Source: Lepus europaeus
Taxonomy: Eukaryota; Chordata; Mammalia; Lagomorpha; Leporidae
DNA: 64,000 bases
Reading direction: 5' to 3'
Assembly (NCBI RefSeq): GCF_033115175.1
Contig: NW_026909534.1
Location: forward strand, 1,254,201-1,318,200
In this document: positions 1-11,807 of the stretch, piece after piece
Numbering within the stretch: the first letter of the stretch is position 1
Layout: each line of letters opens with the position of its first letter
Notes under the pieces: model-generated
The model's input: the letters and a program-made list of their open reading frames with translations, nothing else
The model's database searches: none
What the model was told of the DNA's origin: nothing
Position numbers and translations under genes: made by a program

Positions 1-1000
1 AGAGTTGGAGTAAGAGAGGGAGGAGAGGTACAGTTTGGCACATGTTCACTCAGACTTATCCCTAATGGTAGAGCTAGAAACATGCCATGGGGCTCCAAAT
101 CCCATTAAGTTGGCAGGTACCAATGCCATCTTACTAGTCAAAATGATCAGTTTAAGTTCATAATTGATCATAAAGATAGGATTAATTGTCAAAGGGATCA
201 CATAAATAAGATCAGTGCCTGCTAATAATAATTGAAAAAATTAAAAAGGAGAGAATGATCCAACATGGGAAGCAGGATACACAGCAGACTCATAGAATCA
301 CAAATGCCCTAAACAGCACTCTGGCCTCAGAATCAGCCCTTAAGGCATTCAGATCTGGCTAAAAAGCCCATGAGAGTTTCTCAGGCATGGAAAGCCAAGA
401 GACTGTGGCAAAAAAATGACCTAAATGAAAGATCTCTGTGAGTGAGATTCCTGTGGGAAGAAGGGACCATCAAAAAAAGGAGGTACCATTCTCTGAAGGG
501 AGGAGGAAACTTCCACTTTGATTATAGCCTTGTCTAAATAAGGTCAGAGTTTGTGAACTCAAGAGATTTCCATAGCCTTGGCAGCTCATGATAAGAGGCT
601 CGGGTGATAACTGACATCGTAAATAAGAGTTCCAATTGTTAAATCAACAACAGGAGTCGCCCTGCTCTTACTTCCAATGTAAGATCTGTGTCCTTAATGT
701 TTTGTACTATGTGAATTAATGGTAAAACTAGTATTCAAACAATACTTTACACTTTGTGTGTCTGTGCAGGTGCAATCTGTTGAAATCTTTCCTTAGTATA
801 TACTAAGTTGACCTTCTGTATATAAAGATAATTAAAAATGAATCTTAATGAAGAATGGGATGGGAGAAGGAGTAGGAGATGGGATGTTTTGCAGGTAGGA
901 GGGTGGTTATGGGGAGAAAAACTGCTATAATCCAAAAGTTGTATTTTCAAAATTTGTATTTATTAAATAAAATTTTTCTAAAAACAAAATAAAATTTTGT
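1..1000 (+). mobile_element. L1 3' UTR, truncated by the window edge
   Basis: This is non-coding and collinear with the 3' UTR that follows ORF2 of the L1 at 14653-17851; shared stretches include AACATGGGAAGCAGGATACA and CTTCTGTATATAAAGATAAT. It ends with a G-rich polypurine tract (about 845-920), a TTAAATAAA poly(A) signal near 963 and an A-rich tail. The 5' part of the element lies left of the window. Confidence 0.9.
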
Positions 1001-1310
1001 GGTTTAAAATTTGATCCATTTATCTAATGCTTCCATTTTGTTGTTTCCTTTTCCTGACTATACTTCTAGTACAATGTTGCAGAAATAGAATGGAAGGAGG
1101 TAGCTTTGTCAGGGCAAATTCCCAGGAAAAGAGCTTTCATTGTCTTATCTTAATGATACTGGTTGTTATAGGCTACTCAAAGACAATTTTAATTGTAATA
1201 AAAAATTCTGATATTTTACTTCTCTGCTAACAATTTCTTTAAAGCTTAGATGCTGAATTTAATCAAATGCTTTCTAGCATTAAGCTTAAATATTTATGCA
1301 TTTTATTCTT
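1001..1310. other. AT-rich intergenic stretch
   Basis: No coding signature and no repeat I recognise. It lies between the tail of the L1 3' UTR and the next SINE. Confidence 0.5.
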
Positions 1311-1611
1311 TTATTTTTAATGATTTATTTGAAAGGTACACTGATAGAGAACTTTCATCCATTGGTTCACATCTCATATGATGACAACAACCAAGCTGGA
1401 CTTAGCTGAAGCCATCAGACAGGAATACTAACTGGATCTCACACATGAGTGTCAGAGACTCAAGTATTTGGGCCATTTTCTGCTGCTTTCCCAGGTGGAA
1501 CAGCAGGGAACTGGGCAAAATGTCAATCATTCAGGATTTAATCTAGCACTGTGATATGGGACTCCAGCATCACAGCTGGTGGGTTAACCCACTGTGCCAC
1601 AAAGGTAGCCA
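1311..1611 (-). mobile_element. C-repeat SINE, old copy
   Basis: Reads in reverse: the A/T tail (TTTATTTGAAAGG) is at the left, the diagnostic CATTGGTTCACATCTC block is in the middle, and the tRNA-like head (TTAACCCACTGTGCCACA) is at the right. It is strongly diverged and no clear TSD is visible. Confidence 0.85.
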
Positions 1612-1689
1612 TTGATTTTGAGTGTTTTTCTTTTTCTTTTTTTTTTAGGCAGTAGCTTGATGTACTATATACATACATACATACATATA

Positions 1690-2290
1690 TATATTTGAAA
1701 GGCAGAGTTACAAACATACACACACACACACACAGAATCTATCAGTGATGGCTAGGTCTGGGACAGATTATAGCAGGAGGCTTGAACTCCATCTGGGTCT
1801 TCCACAAGGGTGCAGAGGCCCAAAGCTTTGTGTCATCTTTCACTGCATTCTTAGGCCTATTAGCAGGGAACTAGATCAGAAGTGCAGAAGGGGCTGGCGC
1901 TGTGGTGTAGCAGGTAAAGCCACCACCTACAGTGCCAGCATCCATATGGATGCCAGTTTGAGTCCCGGTTGCTCCACTTCTGATCCCACTCTCTGACTGG
2001 GAAAGCAGTAGAAGATGGCCCAAGTCATCAGGCAGCTAGCCTTTAGTGGGAGATCCAGAGAGAGTTCCTAGCTCCTGGCTTCGGATCAGCTCAGCTCCAT
2101 CCATTACAGCCATCTGGAGAGTGAATCAATGGATGGAAGACCTCTTTTTCTCTCTGTTTCTGCCTCTCTGTATGTCTGCCTTTCAAATAAGTAAATAAAT
2201 CTTTAAAAAAAAAGAAAGAAGTGTAGCAGTTAGTACATGAAGCAGTCCCTATATAGGGTGTCATCATTGCAGACAGTGGACCCAAGAGAC
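1690..2290 (-). mobile_element. C-repeat SINE interrupted by a second SINE
   Basis: The tail and body lie at about 1690-1890 (TATATTTGAAAGGCAGAG, GGCCCAAAG). The head remnant resumes after the inserted plus-strand SINE, at about 2217-2290, in a weakly recognisable form. A CATA/CA microsatellite (about 1670-1735) has grown in the tail. Confidence 0.7.
1890..2215 (+). mobile_element. C-repeat SINE nested in an older SINE
   Basis: Complete ATAA-tail form from GGGGCTGGCGCTGTGG to AATAAATCTTTAAAAAAAAA. The flanks share an imperfect TSD, AGAAGTGCAG (1878-1887) and AGAAGTGTAG (2217-2226). The host is the minus-strand SINE on both sides. Confidence 0.9.
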
Positions 2291-2984
2291 ATTTTTAATA
2301 ACTGTAATGCTTGAAATATTTTGTTATACAGAAATGGGGTTGGGCTTGTATGATCCTCAAGCTCTGATGCTTTTCCCTGGCACAAATCCATGTCTTCTAC
2401 TGAGAGCATCATCCCAGGATTTCTTCAGGGAGTGATCCATCCCACCTGTCAGTGCAAGTGGTAAGTGAGGATAGAACTAGCTCCTGCTGCAGGGGCAAGG
2501 GTCATGCTTGTTCTTCCTGCTGTGGCATTGTTGGTGCATGAGGAGTTGGGGCTCAAGTGTGCACATTTTATGAGGGAATGCACAGGCCCCAGGATTTAGC
2601 CCTGGCTGTGAACAAATGGTCTCTCTGTTCAGCACAAGGCACACCTGCTTCCACCTAGTGTAAGATGCCAGGGGTGACCAAATTATGTTTCTCTCAAACA
2701 CAGCCAGGAGGGAGGGGAGCCAGGCCTCACTCACATTAAGCATGGCTTCTGCTCTTTGTCATCAGTGTCTTTAGTGATGGAAGATGGCATCTGCTGATTC
2801 CTATTAAAAAAATCAACATAGCAGCTCATCAAAATGGAATCAGAAAGGTTGTGGAAATGGGCAAATATAAGAGATTGCACAAAATTAGTAAGTATTAACT
2901 GCACTTCTGAGAAAGCATAACATAACTTTTATGAGATGTGTATTTGACTTTTTTCACATCAACAGTTTTTTTGTTTTGTTTTGT
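2291..2984. other. Unassigned intergenic sequence
   Basis: No intact gene and no repeat family I can name. Short reading frames here lack codon bias, splice context and recognisable protein motifs. Confidence 0.4.
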
Positions 2985-3292
2985 TTTAGAGATTTGTTTT
3001 GTTTATTTCAAACATAAAGTTAGAGAGGTAGAGACAGAGAGATCTTCCATCCACTGGTTCACTCCCCAAATGGCCACAATGGCCTGAGCTGGCCAATCTG
3101 AAGCCAAGAGACAGGGGTTTCTTCCAGGTTCCCCATGTGTGTGCCGGGGCCAAGTACTTGAGACATTTCCCACTGCTTTCGCAGGTACATTAGTGAAGAG
3201 TTGCATGGAAAGTGGAGCACCCAAGACTCAAACCAGCAGCCATATAAGATGTAGGCATCACAGGCTGGAGCTGTGCCATAGCTCCAGCCCCT
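2985..3292 (-). mobile_element. C-repeat SINE
   Basis: Reverse-oriented copy with TTTATTTCAAACATAAAGT at the tail side and CTGTGCCATAGCTCCAGCCCC at the head. The middle carries GGTTCACTCCCCAAATGGCC. Confidence 0.9.
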
Positions 3293-3359
3293 ATTTGAAC
3301 ACTTTTTAAATGTACTGTTAGTGTGGTACTGACAAAACAAAATATAGCTGATGAATTTT

Positions 3360-3535
3360 ATTATTTAAGCATTTCTAAGTGTATGTTGAGTAGTGTTGAG
3401 TATAAGCATTGCTGTGTGACCAATATTCAGAACTGTTTTTCCTTATGAGAGTGAAACTCTGCCCAATGAATGAAAATTTCCTATAATTCCACTATCCCTA
3501 ACTCCCAGTAACTGCCATTCTACTTGCCATTGCCC
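3360..3535. mobile_element. Ancient mammalian L1 3' UTR fragment
   Basis: The order of words (TTGAGTAGTGTTGAGTAT, GTGACCAATATTCAGAACTG, GAAACTCTGCCCA, GTAACTGCCATTCTACTT) follows the conserved 3' UTR block of old mammalian L1M elements. The match is from memory of the family, so subfamily and orientation are left open. Confidence 0.55.
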
Positions 3536-4346
3536 AGGCTACAGAGTCTTTAGGAGGGACAGTGATTTTTCAGGGTCACATAACAGCATTTAGAGAGAAC
3601 CATGTTGGAACTCAGTTCTGTCTCTGCAAAGCTGGGTCCTGATTGTACCCAGCACTCCCTGGGGTTTTTGGATTCAGCTATGTGATTATGGACATGGCAT
3701 GAGGCAGAAGGAGTATGAGACTTTGGAGAGTCTTTTCTGCTGGGGAATCCCATGAAATAGGATCCCAAGAAATGAAATCAATTTGTTGATGAAAGTCAAC
3801 AATAGAACCTGGAACTCATTGTGTCAAGCTTTCTTTGCTGAAGCCCCACTGGAGAAAGCCATCTGTTCTGCTGCTCTGTCCTGACTTTCCAGGTGCCCAG
3901 ACTCAAGAAAACCTGCAGATATTGGCTCAGCTCTCACTATTGATAACCCAGACATTTGGGCAGGAAGGACCCAATGGTGACATGGGTTGTCCCAAAGAAG
4001 GAAACTCTAGGCAAGGTCACCACGCTGATCCCACTTGGGCATTGCAACACTACTTCCCCTTTTCTGGGTATTTTTTGGGAGCCTCATGTAGGCTGTCCTG
4101 TCTCATATAGGAACAATTTATTGGAAGAGTTAAAATCTGGGTCAGCCTGTTAGGTCTACACTCTAGGTCATGGCAGACAGAATGGGAAGAAGAATGATGT
4201 GATGGTGCTCATCTTTTATGTGAATCGTAAGCTAGAGAAATGTTCAGATAGAAATATGTGCTTGACCTTGCTAACAGAAAATTACACGGAACAGAAGCAG
4301 TATTGATAGCCAGATGGGGTTATGATACCACCAGACCTACGTTTAG
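3536..4346. other. Unassigned intergenic sequence
   Basis: Mixed composition. An open frame of 91 codons at 3835-4110 (plus) has no motif that identifies it. No repeat recognised. Confidence 0.4.
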
Positions 4347-4358
4347 GACCATTGCACA

Positions 4359-4692
4359 GGGGCGGGCACTGTGGCACAGCGGGTTAACACCCTGGCTGTG
4401 AAGTGCTGGCATCCCATATGGATGCCGGTTTGAGTCTCAGCTGCTCAATTTCTCATCCAGCTCTCTGCTATGGCCTGGGAAAGCAGTAGAAGATGGCCAA
4501 AGTCCTTGGGCCCCTGCACCCATGTGGGAGACCTGGAGGAAGCTCCTGGCTCATGGCTTTGGATCGGTGCTGCTCTGGCCATTGGGGCCAATTGGGGAGT
4601 GAACCATCAGATGAAAGACCTCTCTCTCCCTCTCTGCTTCTCCTTTCTCTGTGTAACTCTGACTTTCAAATAAATAAATCTTAAAAAATAAA
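4359..4692 (+). mobile_element. C-repeat SINE
   Basis: Full-length ATAA-tail form (GGGGCGGGCACTGTGGC to AATAAATCTTAAAAAATAAA). TSD: ACCATTGCAC (4348-4357) and ACCGTTGCAC (4695-4704), one mismatch. Confidence 0.93.
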
Positions 4693-4869
4693 GAACCGTT
4701 GCACGAAGTTGAAAATATACTTAACAGGATCGTATACTTCTCCCTAGGTGAGGAGCAATTGCACCACACTGACAACGAAGCCCAATGCTGAATCACTTTG
4801 AGTGCAGATGCAAATAGATCTTCATAACCATGGCCTGGAAATGGCCAATAAGATCTCCTGCTCCTGTTC

Positions 4870-5740
4870 TTTAAAAAAATGGAACACCCAATTGTGTTGG
4901 TGAAGATACAAAGATTTTCAGCCACATGTGCATTGTTGGTGGTAACGTAAAATGGCACAACCACCACAGAAAACAGTGTCTCTTAATTACATTAAAAATA
5001 GAATTTTATGTGATCTCATACTCTCACTTCTGAGCATACATCTAAAAGTATTGAACGTTCAACATAAGCAAAGTATAAATGTTATTCACCACAGCATAAT
5101 TCACTGTAGCCAAGATTTCTAGTGTGGCCTGTACTCAGTGAAAAGTTACACAGGCACAGAAGAAAAGGAAATCCTGTGACATGGATGAACCTTGAATATA
5201 TTTTACTAAATGAAATTAGCCACAAGTATCAGTCCCCAAAGGAAAAATACTGCAAGATTCCAATCATATGAAATAAATAAAGTATTCAGAGGGACTGGCA
5301 CTGTGGGGCAGTGGGTTTAAACTCCTGCCTATAGTGCCAGCATCCCATATGGGTGCTTGTTCTAGTCCTGGCTGCTCCACTTCTGATCCAGATCTCTGCT
5401 ATGGCCTGGGAAAGCGGGAGAAGATGCTCCAAGTCCTTGGGTCCCTGCACCTGAGTGGAAGCCTGGAAGAAGCTCCTTCCTCCTGGCTTCAGATTGGCTC
5501 AGCTCTGGTTATCTTGGTGTTTTGGGGGGTGAATAAGTGGATGAAAGACCTTTCTCTCTGGCTCTACCACTCTCTGTAACTCTGTCTTTCAAATAAATAA
5601 AATAAATCTTTAAAATAAATAAAATAGTCAGAATACTAGAAACAGAAAGTAGAAGAGTGGTTATGGATGGTAGGAAGGGTATGCAACTCAGTAGAAATGG
5701 AATTTTTAGATGAAAAAATCCTAGAGATCTGGTGTGTGTG
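4870..5740 (+). mobile_element. Ancient L1 (L1M) ORF2 3' end and 3' UTR
   Basis: Decayed sequence with the usual end of mammalian L1 ORF2: TGCATTGTTGGTGG, AAAATGGCACAACCAC, ATTCACTGTAGCCAAGA, ACATGGATGAACCTTGA, then AGAAACAGAAAGTAGA from the 3' UTR start. It is split by the SINE at 5291-5624 and continues on the other side in register. No frame is open. It is much more diverged than the lagomorph L1 copies elsewhere in the window. Confidence 0.8.
5291..5624 (+). mobile_element. C-repeat SINE inserted in ancient L1
   Basis: ATAA-tail form from GGGACTGGCACTGTGGGGC to the AATAAATAAAATAAATCTT tail. The flanks repeat an approximate AA(A)GTATTCAGA / AATAGTCAGA, consistent with a TSD. Confidence 0.9.
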
Positions 5741-7070
5741 TGTCGACACATGTATATGTCACTTACCTTAGAATGACAACTGTCCTTGTGAGATACAGTA
5801 CTCAAGCCCTCTTCTACCTGACCCTGGATAAGAAAAGGGCTCCCTCTGTTGGTCATATGTCACTCTTCAGGTGCTTAAGGTAGGGCTGGTGGCACACTAT
5901 TCCCAAGTGAGTAGAGTCATAACTGGTGTTACCTAGGAATGTTGGGAAGATTGCAATGATGTCTCCTTTCTCTCTCCAATTTGGTCCCCTTAGTTATCAC
6001 ACTGTCTTTGGGTGAGAATACAGGAAGATACACCAGTCTCTGCTGAGTTCATGATGATGTAACTGCAGTTGGGGCCTATGAATGGATCCTCCTTTGCAAG
6101 AAAATGGGCAGCCTCTCATCTTGGCCTGAGACTTTGAAATGCATCCAATAAATAAAGTTCTAGCTTTATTTTGGTAGGACCCTGGTTCAAGTTATAGCAG
6201 ACCAGAGGATGATCAATAATATCTTTCCAACATTTACATTAACATTTCTTTCTCCATGAAGAATTTTCCTTTAGATAAAAAACATGAAAGACTGATTTTT
6301 CTCTTCTATATCATGGAGTTGCTAAGGAAATAATTCCCTCATTAACCATTGGAGTGATCGAAGTGAATTTAAGTGAGTGGTGAACACAGAAGATAGAGCT
6401 GAGTGAAGGCAGAAGTTCACAGTGCAGTGGGGAGACAGACACTCCTGCAGTGAGCTCAATCAGTGAGGTACTGGGAGAGGCTGTGCAGCATTGAGTGAGG
6501 GAGAAATGAGAGGGTTGGATAGAAGAGCAAGATGGAGTTATCCATTTGTGGTCACCAACTTAAACTTAAAAAATGTATGGGATATATGGGGACATTTGGA
6601 TAAATTCTTTCTTCTCTTTCAATATTTCCTTTATTTTATTTGCAGTTTGTATTCAATGCAAATCAATTATATAACATGAGGAATTACTATGAATCAAAGC
6701 ATAAGCACACAAACATATATGCAATCTAAAATAGAGGAACAGCATTTAGATATGAAGTAAAAAGTCACGTTCATTCACACACACAGTAAACTCAGATCTG
6801 GTCAACCTGGTTGTTTCCAGGCAGGTTTGTAAAGATGATAAAGTGTGACTGTGGAGAATAAGATTTCTGCCAGAGCACTCTTAGTGAAGACATTTTCTTC
6901 CCAGAACACAGAGTGTGACCTCAGGTACTGATTAAGGATAGCTTATGACTACTAACAAGAAGAGAATTGAGCCCTTGTGAGAACGTAGGCTTCACAAGAA
7001 CATGCAGCTGCTTTCTCAGACATGCTTGTTAGGGTTTGCAACCATGATGGAGAACTACAACCAAGACCAT
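5741..7070. other. Unassigned intergenic sequence
   Basis: Contains no recognisable gene. If the LTR at 7091-7979 is a 5' LTR, the stretch left of 7072 would be proviral interior, but I see no gag, pol or env signature. AATAAATAAAGTTCTAGC near 6149 looks like a poly(A) region but has no supporting context. Confidence 0.35.
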
Positions 7071-7071
7071 G

Positions 7072-7088
7072 CTTGTTCAGGCCTGCCA
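7072..7088 (-). promoter_or_regulatory. Possible retroviral primer-binding site remnant
   Basis: On the minus strand, two bases past the LTR end, stands TGGCAGGCCTGAACAAG. It resembles a lysine-tRNA primer-binding site (TGGCGCCCGAACAGG) with one extra base and a few changes. This is suggestive only. Confidence 0.35.
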
Positions 7089-7090
7089 CC

Positions 7091-7979
7091 TGGGAACGGA
7101 ACCTGAAGGAGGGAGTGGGAATGAAAAGAGGGACAAGGGCTCAGAGAATGGAGCCAAGACAGCAAGGCTGATCAAGGCTCATTTATTCCAGTGTCTCAGA
7201 GATATTTATGCATAATCAGCTGCAGCTCAAGGCAACTCAGAAGTTAACAGCACATGCAAGCAACTTATCGGAGTTTCTACAACACAGTCAGAACCTAGTT
7301 AATTTTAGCAGAGTGCTCCTGTTTAATCATCCTCCTTCAACATGGGAGTACGTGACTTTCTCATCCCAGGAATTCCACAAGCCATGATTGACCTTGACTT
7401 GCCTATGGGCTGCCTACACATGCTGAGCAAAGAAAAAGTTTTATTAGAGTCAAGAACTGCCAGGAGTATCCTCAGAGGGAGAGGCTCTCTGGGCTCAGGT
7501 GTAGGGCTGGGGTGTTAGAGGGAACTTGTCCCAAGGGAGGTGGGAGATAGGTTGGAGAAGCCAAACAAAGGGGTGTGGGATGTGGGCTGGAGCAGCTGGA
7601 GAAGGTACCTGATACCAGGAGGCACAGGATGTCAGCCTGATTTATAATAGGGGCAGTTGTGGGAACAGTGAGGCACAGAGAGTCTCTCAGGCCTGATTTT
7701 GGGAATGATGAGTCTCTCCATAAGCACAGCACCTCTGTGTTTTTGCTTTCCTGATGCCAGGAAAGACTGGCGGAGATGCCTCAGACCAGTGTGGATTCAG
7801 GACTCTCACAATGTTTATCTAATATGTCTTGCTAAATGTGTTTCAGAGAAACCTTAGTTCTATGAACACATGCACGTGCTCTACAATAGGCTGTTATAAT
7901 CTTTATCAGTAAAGAAACCACACCGGGTTAGTCTGTGCACACTTTTTGGAGGAAGAGACCCCATTTGCACACCCCAACA
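7091..7979 (-). mobile_element. Endogenous retrovirus LTR, class II-like
   Basis: Read on the minus strand, this 889-bp block starts TGTTGGGGTGTGCAAATG and ends GTTCCCA, so it has TG...CA ends with a short imperfect inverted repeat. Inside are an ATAAAT TATA-like word near 7205, AATAAA signals at 7440-7445 and 7182-7187, and a U5-like segment of about 90 bp with GATCAGCCTTGCTGTCTTGG. That arrangement is typical of class II (betaretrovirus-like) LTRs. No matching second LTR and no clear TSD were found, so a solo or one-sided LTR is likely. The assignment rests on structure, not on a named family. Confidence 0.55.
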
Positions 7980-8163
7980 CATACCTTGGTTATCCAGACT
8001 ACTGTGACCAAATTAGATACTGGAACATCTAAGCATCAGCGTGTGAGCATGCAAACTATAGATTTGAGCGCTGGTCTGGTTTTGAAAAGATTTTGTGTAT
8101 CAAGGTAGTTGTAAAAGATTTGTTGCAGAATAAAGGCAACTATTAGGCTTAAAGTTCCTTGTC

Positions 8164-8403
8164 ACTGGTTCACTCCCCAAATATCTGCAATGGTCAAAAC
8201 TGTGCCGATACTTAATGTGGGGTCAAGAACTCTATATAGGTTTCCCAAATGGGTGGCAGGAACTCAGTTAGTTGAACCATCACCATTGCTTTCCGGGGTG
8301 TGCAGTAACAAGAAACTGGAGTATGGTTCTGGATGAAGATATCAAACTTATGCACTGTAATGTAGGATTCAGGCATGTAACTACTAGACCTGCCTGCTCC
8401 TCT
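8164..8403 (-). mobile_element. C-repeat SINE, old and degraded
   Basis: CTGGTTCACTCCCCAAAT at the left and weaker matches to the rest of the reverse C repeat. The tail is missing and the head is barely recognisable. Confidence 0.55.
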
Positions 8404-8472
8404 TATCCATATTTTTAAAATACATATAATATATGAAGAGTAATTTTATTTACTTTTAGCTGTGGATTTAAG

Positions 8473-8809
8473 ATTTTTTAAAATAATTATTTATTTATTT
8501 GAAAGTCAGAGTTACACAGAAAAAGGAAGAGAGAGAGAGAGAGAGAGTGAGTGCACAAGATCTCCTCTCCACTGTTTCACACCTCAAATGGCCACAATGC
8601 TCTGGCTGCAACCAGGAGTCAGGAGTTTCTTTCAGATCCCTCACATGGGTACAGGGGCCCAAGCACATGGGCCATCCTCCACTGTATTTCTGGGGATATT
8701 AGCAGGGAGATGAATTGGAATTGGAGCAGCTAGGTCTTGAACCAGCACCCATAAGGGATGCTGGTGTCACAGAGAGTTTCTTTACCCACTATGCCACAAT
8801 GCTGGCCCC
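8473..8809 (-). mobile_element. C-repeat SINE
   Basis: Full length in reverse, with a GA-rich run (about 8528-8548). TSD: GCTGTGGATTTAA (about 8459-8471) and GCTGTAGATTTAA (about 8813-8825). Confidence 0.93.
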
Positions 8810-8948
8810 CTGGCTGTAGATTTAAAAGGCATGTAACTATAAAAAATAATGTTACATGACAATTTTTGGAATGAATGTTGAGATGATTGAACTGTAAATA
8901 CTCTGTTTCCCATTTAGCAGATAGACTGGATTAAGAGACAAGAAAATG

Positions 8949-9272
8949 GGACTGGCACTATGGCATAGGAAATTAATCCTCCTCCTGTGATACTAGCATC
9001 TCATATGGGTGCTGGTTGATGTCCTGGTTGCTCTGCTTCTGATCCAGCTCCCAGATAATGGCCTGTAAAAGCAGTGGAGATGGCTCAGGTGCTTGGGCCC
9101 CTGCACTCATGGGAACCCAGAGGAGATGCTGGCTCCTGGCTTGGGATTGGCCCAGCTCTGGCCATTGTGACCATTTGGGGAGTGGACTAGATGATGGAAG
9201 AGCTCTCTCTCTCTCTGTCTCTTCTCTCTGTCTAAAATGCTGCCTCTCAAATAAATAATAATAGTAACATAT
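8949..9272 (+). mobile_element. C-repeat SINE
   Basis: ATAA-tail form, moderately diverged. Flanking ACAAGAAAATG (8938-8948) and ACAAGGAAAATG (9273-9284) form a near-perfect TSD. Confidence 0.92.
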
Positions 9273-9960
9273 ACAAGGAAAATGATAACTGATGATTGGA
9301 AACCCCAGAGAAGAGAGAAGGGAGTCCTCACCACAGAAGAAATCAGGCTAAGATCATCATATTGCAGCAGTTCAGGAATCCGAGCTTGTCTGGAACTGCT
9401 TATATGTGACAATGAACACAATGGTGAGATAGAGGTGAAAGAGCTGCACCTGCTGAACCCCAGGTTTGTGTTTAGACTGTTCAATCTGAATAATGCTGGT
9501 CACTGTTTCATCATCCTCTCCACCTTAACACAAACAGACATAAATCCCATTTATTATTTGCTACATAAGAAACACATATACTTTAGCTCTTCACCTCTTT
9601 AAATGTTCAGTCATTTTGTGGAGGAACCTAAGGTTCATATCAGAGCATAGTTAACTCATGGTCATAGTTGATATGTCAGAATTAATTCATGTTTAGCTGC
9701 ATCATAAGGAGTTAGGAGATGCATTTGAAACTGATAAGGAAATAGTCTTAAGTTCAAAAATTTATAATCATGTATAATTTCCCACTTTACTCAGACATCT
9801 ACAGGTTATTTCACAGCATAGCTGTGACACTCCCATATACTGAAATCACTGACTGTTCAGATTGTATACATATCCCAGTGATTGTGTGGGAAAGACACAT
9901 GGAAGGCCAGCACAGGGAAATACTTGAGGGTAATCCCAACCATGGTTCAAATTTTCTATC
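9273..9960. other. Unassigned intergenic sequence
   Basis: An open frame of 106 codons at 9282-9602 (plus) has no recognisable domain and overlaps the SINE TSD, so it is probably fortuitous. No known repeat seen. Confidence 0.4.
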
Positions 9961-9961
9961 A

Positions 9962-10271
9962 GGGCCGGCACCACTGCTCACTTGGTTAATCCTTCACCTG
10001 GGGTGCTGGCATACCATATGGGCACTGGGTTCTGGTCCTAGCTGCTCCTCTTCCAGTCCAGCTCTCTGCTGTGGTCCAGGAAAGCAGTGGAGGATGGCCC
10101 AAGTGCTTGGGCCCTGCACCCACATGGGAGACCAGGAGGAAGCACCTGGCTCCTGGCTTCAGATCCACACAGCATACCAGCCATGGCAGCCATTTGGGGT
10201 ATGAGCCAACAGAGGGAAGACCTTTCTCTCTGTCTCTCTCTCTCACTGTCTAACTCTTCCTGTCAAATAAA
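9962..10271 (+). mobile_element. C-repeat SINE with perfect TSD
   Basis: GGGCCGGCACCACTGCTC to TCCTGTCAAATAAAAAA. The 12-bp AAATTTTCTATC precedes it (to 9960) and a matching AAATTTTCTATC follows it (to about 10284). Confidence 0.93.
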
Positions 10272-10284
10272 AAAAATTTTCTAT

Positions 10285-10894
10285 CCATAGAGCCACGTGC
10301 TTGGAATAGTTATGACCTTCTCTCCTAGACACTGGTACAGATGGCCTTGGCTGAGCAAGGATGTCCATATTTTAGGAGTTAGTCACATTCAAGGATATGA
10401 TTATGGATGTCACCACAGAAGCTCAGGCCCTGCTTGAGACTTCTGAGGGAAAGCTGTAGAGGATGTGATTCTGAAGAACATCTGCTTCATGAGTATTAAG
10501 ACATATGGATTCTAATTCAACGAAGAGTTTTCGGAAAAAAAATGTAGCATTCACTTATCTAACATTTTAACCCTCAGGTATTCACCTGAAGGAAGTGAAA
10601 ATACATATTATAAAACATTTTCCAAAATCTGCCAGTAGGCAAGAAGACAAGACCAGAGCGTCCTGGATTATATAAAGCAAATGGTCATAAGTGAGATTAA
10701 AATAAAATCAGAGAGATGTTTTTCAGACGCAGAATAGGATTGCAAATTGGGAGACAGACTCAGTTTAAAGTGAACCATGGTTCTTCTGAGGTGGAGCAGG
10801 ACTGAGGCTTTTATAATAAGGAAAGGGAGGGGATGTCCAGCTTTGCATTCTTTGAATATATACAGGGTAGGATGAGTGCAATGGTTTGAATTGA
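10285..10894. other. Unassigned intergenic sequence
   Basis: No gene or named repeat seen. Confidence 0.4.
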
Positions 10895-11209
10895 TGCAGG
10901 AACTAGCATGTGATTCAATAGGTTAAGCTGCTCCTCTGACATTGGCATCTCATAGAGGAGTGCAGGTTTGAGTCCTGGCAACTCCTCTTCCATTCTAGAT
11001 TCTTGCTAGTCTGTGAAAAAGGCAGTGGATAATGGCCCAACCATTTCTGTCAACCATATGGAAGACCTGGATGAAGCTCCTGGCTCCTATCTTTCATCTA
11101 ACTCAGTCCTGATTGTGGTGGGCATTGTGTAGTAAGCCAACAGATGAGTGATTTCTGCTGCTTGTCTTTCTCAGTCTCTCTGACTTTCAAATAAAAACTA
11201 AATTAAAAA
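10895..11209 (+). mobile_element. C-repeat SINE, old copy
   Basis: Diverged ATAA-tail form: GATGGCCCAAC is replaced by AATGGCCCAACC, with GAAGCTCCTGGCTCCT and CTGACTTTCAAATAAAA still clear. Confidence 0.8.
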
Positions 11210-11210
11210 T

Positions 11211-11525
11211 TAAGGAGTGGCCATTTGACATAGTGGTTGGACCACTGCTTGGGATGCCTGCATCCCATGTCAGAGAGCCTGGGAAAAGTTCTAGCTCTGC
11301 TTCTGGTCCCAGCTTCATGTTGGTGTGCATTCTGAGAGACGGTGATGAGGCTTAAAGGAGTTGAGTCCATGCCACCTTTGTAGAGACCCAGATTGTGTTT
11401 CAGGTTGCTGGTTTGGGCTTGGTCCTGCCCCAGTTGTGGCATAAAGTTGGGGAGTGAACCAATAGATTTGAGATATACCCCATGTCTACTTTACAAGTAC
11501 AAAAATAAAATAATTATTTTTAAAG
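11211..11525 (+). mobile_element. Older C-repeat relative
   Basis: It has a different middle from its neighbours (CCTGGGAAAAGTTCTAGCTC, TTGGGGAGTGAACCAATAGA). This matches the older class of lagomorph SINE, whose head reads CATTTGACATAGTGGTTGGA. It abuts the preceding SINE tail to tail-head. Confidence 0.65.
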
Positions 11526-11807
11526 AGCAACAGGGTTTTCAAAACCTTTAAAATAGAAAGATCAAGCTGTTTACAAATTATCACAAATATATTCACAAGA
11601 TATGCATTGTGAATATTATTCTATTTTTTTTGTGCAGTCTAAACACAGGCATGTAGATTCTTAGAAGGGGACAAGTTTTACAACTTTGGCCTTATAGGAA
11701 TTGGGTAAGGTTTATCCCTCATAGTATTTGATGCTGTCCCTGCTTTACTAACATGATGTGGATATTGTCATCTTACAATTTGGTCATTTTAAGAGTAGTT
11801 AACTTTG

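Noticed and set aside
4359-4440. tRNA gene at SINE heads
   Set aside because: The heads of C repeats retain box-like words from their tRNA ancestor but do not fold as a full tRNA and are followed by the SINE body.
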